This document shows, piece by piece, positions 27,001-36,029 of a stretch of 64,000 bases of DNA. Source of the DNA: Meandrina meandrites (lineage: Eukaryota > Cnidaria > Anthozoa > Scleractinia > Meandrinidae); assembly GCA_963693305.1 (NCBI GenBank), contig OY855914.1:19887472-19951471 (forward strand), in the 5' to 3' direction. The first letter of the stretch is position 1; the number at the start of each line of letters is the position of its first letter. A model generated the notes under the pieces. It saw nothing but the letters and a program-made list of their open reading frames with translations, was not told where the DNA came from and did no database searches. The translations under genes were made by a program, and so were the position numbers.

Positions 27001-28497
27001 TTGTCGTGAACTGTCGTAAAGAACGATGCCCATAGGCCGCCCACCATTGATGCTGAAACTACGAAGCACTTCTCCAGTTGTGGCATCCAGCTGGTGAACC
27101 TCCTTATAAGTATTCCAATCGGTGAAAAACAAAAACGGGGGAATAAGTGCTACTGCAAACAGGTGCAAACCATTCATTTGAAAAAGTAGTTTTCTGCCGT
27201 TGCCATCGTAATCGACCGATTCCACTCTGTCATATCCTGCATCCACCCAAAAGATGCGTTTGTTTCCTCTGTCGAGGTCAATACCGTTAGGCCAATAGAG
27301 CTCTGTTGTTACAATAGTCATTCTTTGATTTCCACTGAGTGAAGCTCTTTCAATTTTGGGGGTAGCTCCCCAGTCGGTCCAGATCATTAAGCTGTTAAAA
27401 AAGATAATCAATGGATCGATGAATCAAATTTAAAACAACAACAACAACAACAACTAACCATTCAATTCAATCCAATCAATTATTAAGTGAATAAACGAGC
27501 CATGAATGAATCATCAACGATGAATGGCATAGAGAGTGCGTAATAAAGGATTGTTTATAAGGCGTATACCTATGAGCTATATATTTGTCAAAAAAAGACA
27601 CTCTTAATAGATCACATCATGTAAAAGGTGTTCAAATTTCCCACATGAAATAGAGTGGTTCAATTCTTTCCTGCTCCGAAATTTCTTGACGTCGACAATA
27701 CTTGCCTTTTTGCCTTGCACAACCTGTATAATGATATAAATGCCCAAAGGTTTCCTTTTGCAAGCTCCAACCCTATATTGATATTTTAAGCAATATTTCA
27801 ATTTTTGAAGGGGGAGGAGGGAGATAGTAAGCGTCGAGACGGGACTTGCAAAATTACCACTTCAAAGGGCTTTACCACTAATAACGAAAGTTTGCTTGGT
27901 GACCCAAAGATCACGACTTGCAAGTACTGCAAAATCACCGCAAATACCTTTAACTATCTATAGTGCGGACAACACATACTAATTTCGTGTTTGTCTTCCT
28001 TCGTCGGTGAGCAGAATAAATCGAATAACTAGGGCAGTTTTGGGAGGTATGGTCTGCGACAGGTGATTTTACATTTGACAATAGCACTGCTGCAATTACT
28101 TACCCACTATCGGGATCAAGAGCTATTGCTCTGGGCTCCTTCAGCTGTGAGGAAATGAGACTACGTTGGTTATTGCCATTAAGGTCTGATACCGATATTT
28201 TATCGTACGTTGTATCAGTCCAATACAGCTGGGATGTCCTCCATTCGACTGCTAGTCCATCGCAAACTCCGATACCAGTAATGATTGTCGTTGTGCTTGC
28301 TATTCCAATGTGGAAACGCTTGATGTTTTGTTCTAATACATCACTCCAAAATATGTATCCCAGGCTAAAATGGATATCGATGGCCACGGCTCTTGTTAAG
28401 CCCGAAACAACTGAATTTACAGCTGACGTTTTGTAGTCCACGGTAACGATATCCGATGTGTTTGATACCAGTAAGCAAGGTGGACTGCACAAAGTGG
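8853..28497 (-). CDS. Gene A: LRP-type propeller / sushi / HYR transmembrane receptor, 26 exons, 5' end missing
   Basis: Seen: 26 exons with GT..AG borders (one donor is aberrant, see 25625-25747) join into a single frame of 6473 nt, about 2157 residues, ending in TAG at 8853. Module order is (YWTD propeller-EGF) x3, CCP x3, HYR, CCP x3, HYR, CCP x2, HYR x2, CCP, linker with RRRR, GCC2/GCC3, transmembrane helix, cytoplasmic tail with NPIY. Introns between modules are phase 1; the intron inside each propeller is phase 2. Known: YWTD-EGF units form ligand-binding propellers in the LDL-receptor family (LRP5/6 have four); the CCP/HYR/ephrin-like series resembles SVEP1-type adhesion proteins; NPxY recruits endocytic adaptors. 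Inferred: a cell-surface endocytic or signalling receptor. No signal peptide was found before 28497, so at least one exon is missing. I do not know a named orthologue. Confidence 0.87.
9536..9668 (-). CDS. Gene A exon 25: transmembrane helix
   Basis: The acceptor is atttcattttag and the donor is TGTGT|GTAAGT; phase 1 in, 2 out. A short Ser/Pro/Lys stem is followed by a hydrophobic segment of about 20 residues (from [11 protein letters not shown] to IFC). A basic stop-transfer LRKRC follows, giving a type I topology. Confidence 0.87.
9973..10131 (-). CDS. Gene A exon 24: ephrin-receptor-like (GCC2/GCC3) module
   Basis: A 53-codon phase 1-1 exon: acceptor tttctattag, donor CAAG|GTATCT. The pattern [32 protein letters not shown] and final DC is the GCC2/GCC3 signature found near the membrane in ephrin receptors and in SVEP1. 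Confidence 0.87.
10826..11311 (-). CDS. Gene A exon 23: linker region with RRRR cleavage-type site
   Basis: A 162-codon phase 1-1 exon: acceptor tgcacattgcag, donor TGCG|GTAAGG. It holds several cysteines (QCGG, GGCNGQC, VVCG), five N-x-S/T sites and the basic run RRRR followed by D (11094-11105), a furin-type consensus. A beta-rich, Asn-rich stretch follows and leads into the ephrin-like module. It resembles the segment between CCP and GCC2/GCC3 modules in SVEP1-type proteins. I cannot assign a named domain. Confidence 0.82.
11544..11750 (-). CDS. Gene A exon 22: six-cysteine sushi/CCP module 9
   Basis: A 69-codon phase 1-1 exon without a usable Met, found by splice reading: acceptor cctttgtacaag, donor CTCAA|GTAAGA. 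It begins [12 protein letters not shown] and ends PAFPDCS, with six rather than four cysteines. In SVEP1-type proteins a CCP of this kind follows HYR modules (from memory of the family). Confidence 0.84.
12323..12559 (-). CDS. Gene A exon 21: HYR module 4
   Basis: A 79-codon phase 1-1 exon: acceptor gtgaacaaatag, donor GTGG|GTATGT. It shows [20 protein letters not shown] and [13 protein letters not shown], the second of two adjacent HYR modules. Confidence 0.89.
12633..12790. mobile_element. Small foldback element in gene A intron
   Basis: ACACTTTGCATAAATGGCG (12633 onward) and CGCCATTTATGCAAAGTGT (to 12790) are inverted, about 160 bp in total, just upstream of exon 21. Confidence 0.7.
13423..13662 (-). 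CDS. Gene A exon 20: HYR module 3
   Basis: An 80-codon phase 1-1 exon: acceptor tttttgaatag, donor AAAG|GTACGC. It shows [35 protein letters not shown] and a final PIDVK, as in HYR modules. Confidence 0.89.
13979..14182 (-). CDS. Gene A exon 19: sushi/CCP module 8
   Basis: A 68-codon phase 1-1 exon: acceptor tctattctttcag, donor AAAG|GTAGGA. CCP hallmarks are [23 protein letters not shown] and SGLWS. Confidence 0.9.
14807..14986 (-). CDS. Gene A exon 18: sushi/CCP module 7
   Basis: A 60-codon phase 1-1 exon: acceptor cttttttcacag, donor AACA|GTAAGC. A longer open frame overlaps in another register, but only this frame gives a [24 protein letters not shown] and a final ICN. Confidence 0.86.
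15609..15857 (-). CDS. Gene A exon 17: HYR module 2
   Basis: An 83-codon phase 1-1 exon: acceptor tcatcgtttgcag, donor GCAA|GTAAGT. HYR hallmarks are [37 protein letters not shown] and the final IVQV. Confidence 0.9.
15990..16181 (-). CDS. Gene A exon 16: sushi/CCP module 6
   Basis: A 64-codon phase 1-1 exon with no Met, found by splice reading: acceptor ttggttag, donor AGAG|GTAAAG. It shows [26 protein letters not shown] and DGQWTG. Confidence 0.85.
16528..16713 (-). CDS. Gene A exon 15: sushi/CCP module 5
   Basis: A 62-codon phase 1-1 exon with no Met, found by splice reading: acceptor tttatccgtag, donor AAAG|GTTAGA. CCP hallmarks are [25 protein letters not shown] and NETWSG. Confidence 0.86.
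17152..17346 (-). CDS. Gene A exon 14: sushi/CCP module 4
   Basis: A 65-codon phase 1-1 exon: acceptor ttttttatcatcag, donor CAAG|GTACGT. It shows the CCP core [19 protein letters not shown] and ends in PKCQ. Confidence 0.88.
17966..18217 (-). CDS. Gene A exon 13: HYR (hyalin repeat) module 1
   Basis: An 84-codon phase 1-1 exon: acceptor ttttggtatttcag, donor AAAT|GTAAAG. HYR hallmarks are a PPTF...CP start, [13 protein letters not shown], the [10 protein letters not shown] strand and the final C-S-F-T-V-K-V. Confidence 0.9.
18361..18543 (-). CDS. Gene A exon 12: sushi/CCP module 3
   Basis: A 61-codon phase 1-1 exon: acceptor tattatacaag, donor ACAG|GTACGC. CCP hallmarks are [19 protein letters not shown] and TGQWSG. 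Confidence 0.9.
18740..18983 (-). mobile_element. Second tRNA-derived SINE family, gene A intron
   Basis: The minus-strand tRNA-like head GTGGGAGGCGCGGAGGTAT and the B box GGTTCGAGCCT (18913-18923) lead into a SINE body with CAGCGGGATAACCCTGCGGCGG. It lies between exons 11 and 12 of gene A. Confidence 0.7.
19463..19648 (-). CDS. Gene A exon 11: sushi/CCP module 2
   Basis: A 62-codon phase 1-1 exon: acceptor acgtctttcag, donor CAAG|GTGAAA. CCP hallmarks are [25 protein letters not shown] and NGTWSG. Confidence 0.9.
20099..20272 (-). CDS. Gene A exon 10: sushi/CCP module 1
   Basis: A 58-codon phase 1-1 exon: acceptor ttttaatttaatag, donor AATG|GTGAGT. It shows the four-cysteine CCP pattern with [10 protein letters not shown], then DGTWTG and a final QC. 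Confidence 0.9.
20562..20690 (-). CDS. Gene A exon 9: EGF-like module 3
   Basis: A 43-codon phase 1-1 exon without any internal Met, found by splice reading: acceptor ctctttatag, donor GGCG|GTAAGG. It has six cysteines with [12 protein letters not shown] and CFCPEG cores. It marks the switch from the LRP-like half to the sushi/HYR half. Confidence 0.86.
20870..20940 (+). repeat. 35-bp tandem duplication in gene A intron
   Basis: AAATTAATCACTAAATTCAA followed by AAACGTGGAAAGAA occurs twice in a row. Confidence 0.9.
21279..21676 (-). CDS. Gene A exon 8: YWTD propeller 3, second half
   Basis: The acceptor is gatattttag and the donor is GAAG|GTATGT; phase 2 in, 1 out. Blades are [18 protein letters not shown] and YWSDWKN. 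The open frame runs on to 21151, but the splice site and the following EGF exon place the end at 21279. Confidence 0.88.
22225..22648 (-). CDS. Gene A exon 7: YWTD propeller 3, first half
   Basis: The acceptor chosen (ttctatatcatcaag) is the only one near the propeller start that keeps phase 1 from the EGF exon; a closer AG would break the frame. The donor is AG|GTAGAA, phase 2. The exon carries two YWTD blades, and its start parallels that of exon 4 (KFMIFAEAN versus KFLIFADAN). Confidence 0.87.
23144..23269 (-). CDS. Gene A exon 6: EGF-like module 2
   Basis: A 42-codon phase 1-1 exon with acceptor tcttcgcag and donor G|GTGAGA. It has six cysteines in EGF spacing, with the [12 protein letters not shown] start and CACPTG core seen in EGF modules after LRP propellers. 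Confidence 0.88.
23737..24131 (-). CDS. Gene A exon 5: YWTD propeller 2, second half
   Basis: The acceptor is gatactttcag and the donor is CAG|GTAAAA; phase 2 in, 1 out. The start [16 protein letters not shown] matches the equivalent exon of the other propellers; FWAD and YWTDWN blades follow. Confidence 0.9.
24719..25124 (-). CDS. Gene A exon 4: YWTD propeller 2, first half
   Basis: The acceptor is ctactctttattgtag and the donor is GG|GTGAGC; phase 1 in, 2 out. Blades carry YWSD and YWTD, and the exon contains [19 protein letters not shown], a typical LRP blade string. Confidence 0.9.
25625..25747 (-). CDS. Gene A exon 3: EGF-like module 1, aberrant 5' splice site
   Basis: A 41-residue EGF module with six cysteines follows propeller 1, as in LRP proteins. 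The acceptor (ccctttaaaag) is in phase 1. By comparison with the other two EGF exons, the donor should follow TGCAAAG, but the genome reads ATAGAC there. The next GT lies beyond an in-frame TGA. Skipping this exon would keep the frame because it is phase 1-1. A SINE ends only about 35 bp before the acceptor. Confidence 0.6.
25781..26056 (-). mobile_element. tRNA-derived SINE in gene A intron 2
   Basis: The minus-strand head GGGGATGGCGCAGTGGGGAG contains an A box (26021-26043) and GGTTCGATTCC is a B box (about 25990-26000). The 3' tail is (ATAAA)n. The tail ends about 35 bp before the acceptor of gene A exon 3. Confidence 0.85.
26080..26584. mobile_element. TIR element with complementary C and G tracts
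   Basis: Ends TAAGTAATGCATCAGTCAAT and its near-complement (26550-26584) are inverted. Just inside are a long C run (26115-26130) and a long G run (26533-26549) that could pair. It lies in gene A intron 2 next to the SINE. Confidence 0.75.
26994..27391 (-). CDS. Gene A exon 2: YWTD propeller 1, second half
   Basis: The acceptor is ttttttaacag and the donor is G|GTATTT; phase 2 in, 1 out. The start continues the frame from exon 1 as G-LMIWTDWG, followed by FWVD and FFTDW blades, which completes the first propeller. Confidence 0.87.
28104..28497 (-). CDS. Gene A exon 1 (first visible): YWTD propeller 1, first half
   Basis: The acceptor follows a pyrimidine tract (tttctgcttcccttttcttag) and the donor is GG|GTAAGT. 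Phase is 1 in, 2 out. The translation carries a Cys-x-x-x-Cys start, then FWSD and YWTD blades and ends in LDPDSG. An in-frame Met lies just upstream at 28520, but it is inside the intron tract, so I place the true start in an undetected upstream exon. Confidence 0.85.
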
Positions 28498-28499
28498 CT

Positions 28500-30100
28500 A
28501 AGAAAAGGGAAGCAGAAAGCAAAGGAAAGGAATAAGCTTTATCAACTGATAGCAGGACAAACTGTGTAAAGGTACCTAATTCACTAAGTGCGCATGGTCA
28601 TTGTCTTAGAAACATTTCAGTGATGAAATTCAGTAAAAGAAATATTAAAACTAAGAAATTAATCTTAGTCTTGACCTTGATTGTAAAAAGTCACAGTCTC
28701 GTGTATTTTTTGTCCGAACTCGATCGACCGAAATACAAATTAAAAGGACGAGATAACTTGACACGTTGGGACTGGTAATAATGAATAGGTTCAAGCAGAA
28801 AACACGTTTTTAATGTAACTTTTCATTAGACGAGCAAAACGAAATGTGTGAGAGAAATTTCAACATTTTGAAGTGGATCAAACCGATTTTGCAATTTTTC
28901 CTTATCATAGGCTGTTTAAAATTTAATAAGCAATTTTCAGAAAAAAAAGCAATACCATGTCTGCAAAATCGATGGTAGTTTTCATACAAGATTTTGCTAA
29001 TGTTGTTATGCCTCAAAGAGAATAACCAATCAGCTGCGAGTGAATAAACCACAAATTCTAAAGGTAATTGTTTGTGTGGTTTGGCAGCAGCTAATTGATA
29101 ACGCATGAATTGAAATTTAAGTGTTTATGGGGTTGTCAAAACGACTGCATTCGCGCAGTAATTATAAAGGGCAAACGAATTTTTCCAAGTGTTATAACTT
29201 TTTTTCTGACAAGGTATCTCTATAGCTAAACAAGGACACAAACTTGTGTTATTTCTTCAGTGAATTGAAATATATGCTGAAATCCGTATATGAACAACGC
29301 ACATAATAACTTTCGAGGGTCGTAACCTTCTGACAAACTGTTGACAGCTTTCGATCGCAAATATAGTAAACGGAAAGAGGCGCTTTTCCCTCATACCCTT
29401 TCTCTAGAAGCAAGAAGTAAAAAAAAAAATGAAATTTATTTGTGTGATCATGGTATTAGTTGGGGTATGCTGATGCTTTTAAACTCAAGTCCAGCTTTCG
29501 CGATCGAGGCTTTACAAGGCGCGAGAAGGGAAGATTTCACTGCAGTTTCAACTCTACCATCGGATTGCTAACGGTAATTCATTCTAAAAAAACTGTTGAC
29601 AGCTTTCGACAGTCAATACATGGAAAGAAGCGCTCTAACTCGAAGTCCAACCCAAAATCCTAACTTGGAAACCTCAGTTTCATTCATCTCTTAAGATACA
29701 CAAATTAGCGGACAATTTTGCACCGGTAGATTGAGTGAATGTTAAGTCTCAAAAGAAATAACTAATCAGTTGCGAATGGATTAAACCACAACTTCCAAAG
29801 GCGATGACAAAGGTGATTGTTCTTGTGGTTTGATTCAGCAACTAATTGGTAACGGTCGAATTATCATGTCAATAAAGCGTCCATACGTTTTAAAAAATGA
29901 CTGGATTCACCCAATAATAAATAACAAAAATGTTTCTCAAGCGATTTTATTTGTCTTCTGCAACTTTTGCGTTCACGATATCATCTTACTAAACGGATCG
30001 AAACATATATACTTGGGTTTCTCTTTTAAAATACTGGAATATCTGCTGAAATCTGTGTACGAAAAAGGCATAATAGAGCTTTCGAAGTTCGTAACCTAAT
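28500..30100. other. Region upstream of gene A, no exon recognised
   Basis: The missing 5' exon and promoter of gene A should lie here or further right. I see diverged repeat units but no convincing signal peptide with a phase-1 donor on the minus strand. Confidence 0.5.
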
Positions 30101-31240
30101 CGCTGTTTTCGACGAAGAGGAAAATGTTGACAGCTTTCGGTTGTAAATAGTTAACGGAAAATAGCGCCTTTTCCTCATATCGTCCTCTAGAACCAAACTT
30201 TTCAGTGATACCTCTTTGGAAATGAAATGCCTTGGATGTGATCAATGTTGCAATTGGTTTATGCTGCAATTGGTTTATGCTGATCCCTGAAAATTCAAGT
30301 ACAACGTTCGACTACGATGTTTTATAAGGTTCGAAAAATCAAGATTTCACTGCAACTTCAAGTCAAGGGTAATTGTAGAATTGACGTGCATGTTAACGCC
30401 ACATCAAAGGAGTGGATGCTTTTCCCTCATAACTTTCTCTAGAAGCAAGGGTCGCTTGATCATTTACGAATAAGATACGCAAATTATATATAGTGGGCCA
30501 ATTTTACGGGAAACACTAGAAGGTGAATGTCACTGTGTTTCAAAGGGTAACCATCAGTAGCGAGTAAATTGCTGGTTTTCACTGTCATGCCATCAAAAAA
30601 GAATCCAAAACTATTGTAAAAAAAAAAATCAAGAATATTACAGGTTATAGAAAATTACAAAATATTCTACTTGACCAAGTATTGCGTTTGTACGGTATTC
30701 CGTACTTTAGTTATACGTGGAAATGTTCCACACAAAGTAACAGAGCACAGTATGGAACAGAACGCCTTTGTTTGTGCCCATGCAGAGAGGCACCAACAGG
30801 GCGGAAGGAAATCAATGAAAACATCTGGAATTCACTCATGCCATAAAAAGCGTTCAGTTCACCCTCGTGAACAAGTAATCATTCACATAAAGACTTATAG
30901 AAAAACCTCAACTGTTCGGATTGCTAGAATCACAGAAAGAGGCATTTTTTAAGCATACATGACAGCCTTCTGGCGGCCCTCTTGATGTCGTGTGGCCTGA
31001 AACTCCGAAATTCAAACTGATCTATCTTAAAGAGCTAAAAACCTTCAACAAGATATATATTAAGGACGTGTAATAGCCAGTGAAGGCTAAAAACACAGGG
31101 GTCCCGCGATTTTAGATTTCAGAATTTTGATGAATTCACGTGAAATCCAAGAATTAACCACAAATTTTGAAGGGAATTAAATATTTTTCTTCGTTGCGTC
31201 CAGCAACAAATTGGCAACGCGTGAGTTAACATGTCAAAGT
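28950..31240. repeat. Tandem units of about 0.75 kb
   Basis: The stretches GTTGACAGCTTTCG (29341, 29595, 30125) and AACCAATCAGCTGCGAG-like (29030, 29760, 30550, then 31160) alternate, giving about three diverged units. The same two stretches reappear at 43567/45240 and 48590/49555. Confidence 0.6.
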
Positions 31241-31482
31241 TAAATATAAATATGTGATAATTGGATTCGCGCCGTCATAAAGGACAAAAGACTTCTTTGA
31301 GTCATTTTACTTGTCTGGGCGTATTTTTTAAAGAAATGCTAGACAAAAGATTCGACAACCTGGCGTCTTAAAGCGGAAGATCCACAGGTTGTCGGTCATG
31401 AGTTCTGTTTATTACAATGGTCCTGTGGGCCATTCCTGTATTACTTAGTAAATAGATATTTTTATTTGTAGTCAACTAATAC

Positions 31483-31576
31483 CTCCATATAATTGTGCAC
31501 GTTTCCTCAACGTCAACATTTGCACGGACAGCACACATATCCACCAAATAGCACTCATGATCTTCAGAAACGGGTC
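31483..31576 (-). pseudogene. Diverged peptide exon, copy 1
   Basis: EDHECYLVDMC is kept, but the signal-peptide Met is out of frame by one base. A plausible acceptor (cgttgttggcacag) now precedes GPVSED, and the donor is AG|GTATTA. It may be an internal exon or a decayed copy. Confidence 0.35.
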
Positions 31577-33055
31577 CTGTGCCAACAACGAAAAAAATGT
31601 AACATATCAAGCATGATACAATTGTCAGTATAGGTATTACAGAACGAGCTTCAGAAAAACATGTATATGTATATACTACATGGACTGTTTTCCAAAGTTT
31701 CTTACAACAGATGAAGTTACGTTCGTGCACGAATGACGCGCGCCTTCACCTTCCGCATTTACCTTTGATTTCCTTAATGCGACGCTGCTAACGACGAAAA
31801 GAGACTAACTCCGCTCAAGTTGTGTTTCCGTGAGCTCCAACAGAAGCCTGTTTTACTTCCGCAAATAAAAGTTGAACATTGTGAAACAAGCCAAATGAAA
31901 TAACTGTTGAACAACTGAAAAGAACCGGCCTCTCAATCAGAAACCACCAGTTGAAATTGTATTCAATGGAATGACAGTTTTGTTGTTTATCTATATGGGT
32001 TATTGTTCTGTCGTGTGAAGTTGACCCCGTTTTAGCTGTGCGCTGATCGAGGCAAATAGGCGGAGATAACAAAGAAGACCAAAGAAGTCAAAAAGCTGTA
32101 AATCACGAACAGATATTAGAGCTGAATCTGACCAGTTACTGATTTGACGAGACGCAACAGTTAATAGAAGAGACATCCAACTTAAGTAACAGTTTTCAAT
32201 ATATGTCTTAATAGATAGAGCAGACTGATTTATTTAATTTCAGCTAATACTTGTTCACTTCATTAATTCTGTTTACTCAAGCATCAAATGAAATTTATTC
32301 TCATATTTGGCGAAATGTGTACAAAACTAATGCGACGAGGTATTATTCATTCCGATGTGGTTAGGACCTGCCGCTTTCGTTGGGAGGTAAGAATATCAGA
32401 CTATTATTGCTTAGAGACTAATCTTTTCAACTTTTTAAATTATAACGAATGCTGACGAATCTGTACCTCATTGAACTGCATGCAAGTTGGTAAACGTCTG
32501 ATCAATGGAACCTTGGATTTTTGAACCAGATTTGCATTTATCTACGACTTAAATTGTAGATCAAACCTACAGCTTGCTTGCCAATGTCGTGAACGACAAG
32601 AAAAGGGTCGGGATATTTGAATCAATGTTTAAAAACACCTACAACACTCCAGCCTCAGAGAGCATTGACTTTGTTATTAATGAAAACTGTCTGCGATTTT
32701 AGCATAGCGCGTGCAGCGTGCAAGTACTTGTATTCAAAAGGAGCCGAAAAATGGTCCCTTCACACTTCAACTTCATCAGCTGTTATATTTCACAGCAAAA
32801 CGTATTATAAGGTTATGAAGTTATTTTCTCAACGTATAGAATGGTTGCTCTTTCTTTAGTTAAAATATATAGCTGATTGTAAAAAAAGTGTGTCATAACT
32901 TCATTTGTGTTAATTTTTATTTGAACTTGAAGCAAGATCTATACACACAAAAGGTGCGTGTGAAAAATTATATATATATAATGGCTGAATAAGGAAGTGA
33001 AACCCATCCCGTAGATACAACATGTAAGGTAATTGAGTGAAAAAGAAGAAAGAAT

Positions 33056-33127
33056 TGCCCTGAGCGGGATTTGAACCCACGTCCCCCTGAAACCGGTAGG
33101 GTGTGATGACCACTACACTATCAGGAC
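33056..33127 (-). tRNA. tRNA-like sequence, probably a pseudogene or SINE head
   Basis: The acceptor stem GTCCTGA/TCAGGGC, the D arm (AGTGGTCATC loop) and the T arm GTGGG-TTCAAAT-CCCGC all pair. The anticodon arm has an A-C mismatch, and position 33 is C instead of T (apparent anticodon GGT), so it is unlikely to be a working tRNA. It lies in DNA that is absent from block 2. Confidence 0.5.
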
Positions 33128-33272
33128 AACCACGCTGTTAACGCAGTTATTTTAGATAGTGTTTTTGGGCCGTTCGCGGGCATCCCGGGATTCTTTCTCC
33201 GGGTTGAGATGGGAAAGCCTGCAACCCCTTCATAGCCTTAAACCTAAGGATCGACATATATGACGATTCACA

Positions 33273-33274
<2 letters not shown>

Positions 33275-33353
<79 letters not shown>

Positions 33354-33361
33354 TTATATAT
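33275..33361 (+). repeat. (TA)n microsatellite
   Basis: About 40 AT/TA dinucleotides with a few TTTA interruptions. Confidence 0.97.
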
Positions 33362-33629
33362 TTACCAAGTAAGAGCTTGGAAAAACGTACTGGCTTATTT
33401 TTTTTCAAGGGCAAAGCCATAAAGCGCTTCATAATATACTAGAACTCAATTGGTAAAATTATCCCCTGAAGTGATTTAATTCTAAGGTTTTTCGTTTGTC
33501 CTTTCGATCGAAAGGCGGATATGGTAGATTTATTTTGTTCTTTTATTTTATTTATATTGAGTAATGCCGAGGCGCGTAATTGTTAGTGTCAGTCGTTTTT
33601 AGGCTTAAAGAAACAAGTGGATTTATATA

Positions 33630-34235
33630 AGTACAGGGCAATGTATGGACATCGAATGGACAGGTTGCAAAGAATTGCCAATTTCTCGGCTGCTCAATGA
33701 TCCACACAAGTTAGACGCTCAATAACAGTCTTATAGAGATATTTTTCACAATGTCTTAGATCGATAGGTTTAATAGCCGAGTTGTAGAATTATTTAATCG
33801 TTTTTGTTACAGATCCATAAAGAGAATGTATGAACATGCTCAATAACATGGGCATGTTACACAGAATTGCAAATTTCTCGGTTCATATGTATGATATTCA
33901 ACAAAAATAAAAATGTAGGATTAATAAGAGTCATAGAGAGATATACTTGTCTCCAAATTTTAGATCAAAAGGTGTACTATTCGTGCTGTACAATTATGTA
34001 ATGGCAGACATGACACCGAGCAATGTATGGAAATTGAATGGACTCGTTGCACAGAATTGCTAATTTCTCTGCTCCTCGACGATCTACCCAGATACAAAAT
34101 TGAAGGCTTAATAAGGGTCAATCAGAGATACTTTTCATCAAGTTTTAGAACGAAAGGTGTAATATTTGAGCTGCAGAATTATTTCATCGTTTAAGTTACA
34201 GATTCATGCAAAGAATGTATGGGCACGTTTGTATA
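33630..34235 (+). repeat. Diverged tandem repeat of about 190 bp
   Basis: Three copies share an ATGTATGGACAT..GAATGGAC..GTTGCACAGAATTGC..AATTTCTC core at about 33640, 33825 and 34020, with a partial fourth at 34210. No gene is seen here. Confidence 0.6.
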
Positions 34236-35189
34236 TATGTGCTTATATCCAGGCTATTACTGATCCAAACTAGACAACATTATCAGCATCTGCTTTTCTT
34301 GTTACTTTGTTAAACCATCAGCTGATACATCAAGCAGATACAAAAGTAACGAAACAGCTGGCGACTTTCCGATATCAGAAAGAAGATGTCCCGTGAAAAA
34401 CAGCAAAGAAAACGATCCGGTATACAGTAAAATACCAGGGAGGATGTGGAACACCTACGAAAGCCCTGATGCTGTTGGGTTCAGAATGAGCCACTATCAG
34501 TCACCGAGTGATGTCTTTGACAAGGGTCCCTATTGCATAAATAGAGTCTCTCAGTCAGAAGTGTAGGTGGTTAGGTCGCAACTTAAAGGCATGTTCACCC
34601 AACTTGTCGTGAGGAGCCCTTGACCAAAATTGTTTTTACCATTTGGGTTAGTTTTTTATCCCTCTTTGCCGAAAGTATCGCAAATGACTTTAATTTGCTG
34701 TTAGTTTGTTTGTTTGTTTGATTCATGTTTTTCTTTAGTATCAGTCCTATCATATCATCCATTTAGAAATACAGTAGAAATATAACAGTAGGACCAGATT
34801 CTAACAAACAAACGAAGCCGCCCAGTCGCTCTAATTCACTCGTTAAGTTTGAACATTTTTTTCCCGTTGCTGATTGTATAGTGCTGACCAGAAAATGCAC
34901 CTTTTGATTTTGTTGGTCACCAACTTAATTTACTTTTCCTACAATTTGCTAGCCCAGAAATTTTTAAAACTTGTCAATAACGTTAGATTGGCAAGGATTT
35001 CTAGCTATAGTTGTCTAGTAAGCTAAAAGAAACGTTTTATGTGGTGTTTTAAGGAGTTAAAAAAAACTTGGGTCTTGACAAAGTGCGAGCCAACAAAGTC
35101 ATGAGAGCCATTCCACTATATATAAATAGCACATTGGTTAGCCTAAAAAGCTCCCTGGTTAGCCTAAGCAGTACTCCAGTTAGCCTGAG

Positions 35190-35594
35190 TATAGTATCCT
35201 ATTCTGCACTGCAACAATCATCGCATCGCATTAAGATTGGTGAGGAAATTCGGCGACACGACAAGAGTCGCAGTGCAAAACAAGCATATTTTAAACGTAA
35301 TAATACAATCCATGCGCGCGCTACTAGACAAAGCAACCTTTTACATCCGCCTGCTGTAAGGACTGAGATCGCAAAACGATCCTTCTATTACTATGGTTGC
35401 ATTCTTTTTAACGAACTATCTTGATGTACATAGTTTTCTATCTATATTATTATTAATGTTAGCGTAATGCATACGTATGCTATAGTTTTAGTACATTGTT
35501 GCGCTCAGGGCTCCCATTGATAACAGACAGCTTTTTGCATCTGAAGGGGCTACCCTGAGCGGTATAAATCAATAAAGGTTCTTTGTCTTTGTCT
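35190..35594 (+). mobile_element. 3' end of a non-LTR retrotransposon (LINE)
   Basis: The frame ends in KRSFYYYGCILFNELS, resembling the last residues of many LINE ORF2 proteins (K-S-F-x-Y-x-G-x-x-x-W/F-N-x-L). A short UTR with AATAAAGG and TTTGTC tail repeats follows. It is 5'-truncated. Confidence 0.6.
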
Positions 35595-35605
35595 ATTATG
35601 GATTA

Positions 35606-35632
35606 TGGGTGGGTGGGTGGGTGGGTGGGTGA
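35606..35632 (+). repeat. (GGGT)n tract, possible G-quadruplex
   Basis: Six GGGT repeats just after the LINE tail. Confidence 0.85.
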
Positions 35633-35730
35633 AGTTGTACCATTCATGTTACCGTCAAGCGGAATGAACACCCGCGACAGACCCCAACAATATTCAACAA
35701 ACAACCAGCTGACTACTTATTGCACTTGGT

Positions 35731-35823
35731 ATGTTCCCTCCGGTGTTGTACTTGAACACTGTCAATTTATTCATGATTTGTAGTTCTTATATGCAATGTC
35801 GGTAATTTATTCAGTGCGAATAG
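35731..35823 (+). repeat. 93-bp direct repeat, left copy
   Basis: Matches 37892-37984 with few changes (ATGTTCCctCCGGtGTTG start, TGCGAATAG end). The pair brackets the 92-bp satellite. Confidence 0.85.
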
Positions 35824-36029
35824 ATACTCTTTTTCACAACTGTCACTCCAAGCAACCCCAAACGTCTTTCTAAAATCGCAACCTGGCAGTCACTCCCTGA
35901 CAGAACTGGGAAATTATATACCCACTAGTCATAACAACGTCATAATCAACAACCGGATATCACTTCAGAACAGGCAAATCACATGCCTCATTCAACTAAT
36001 CAGGATCACTGGTCAAGGAATTCGCTGTA

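Larger units (their letters stand above)
30100..33600. repeat. Segmental repeat block 1
   Basis: Shares ordered stretches with blocks 2 and 3: GTTGACAGCTTTCG units, an AACGCGTGAGTTAACATGTC stretch, the small peptide exon, the CAGCTTGCTTGC stretch and the CGCTTCATAA stretch (33430 versus 47606). It holds an insertion at about 32880-33410 with a tRNA-like sequence and a TA repeat that block 2 lacks. Confidence 0.7.

Noticed and set aside
33260..33442. IYIYIY-repeat frame
   Set aside because: Translation of the TA microsatellite.
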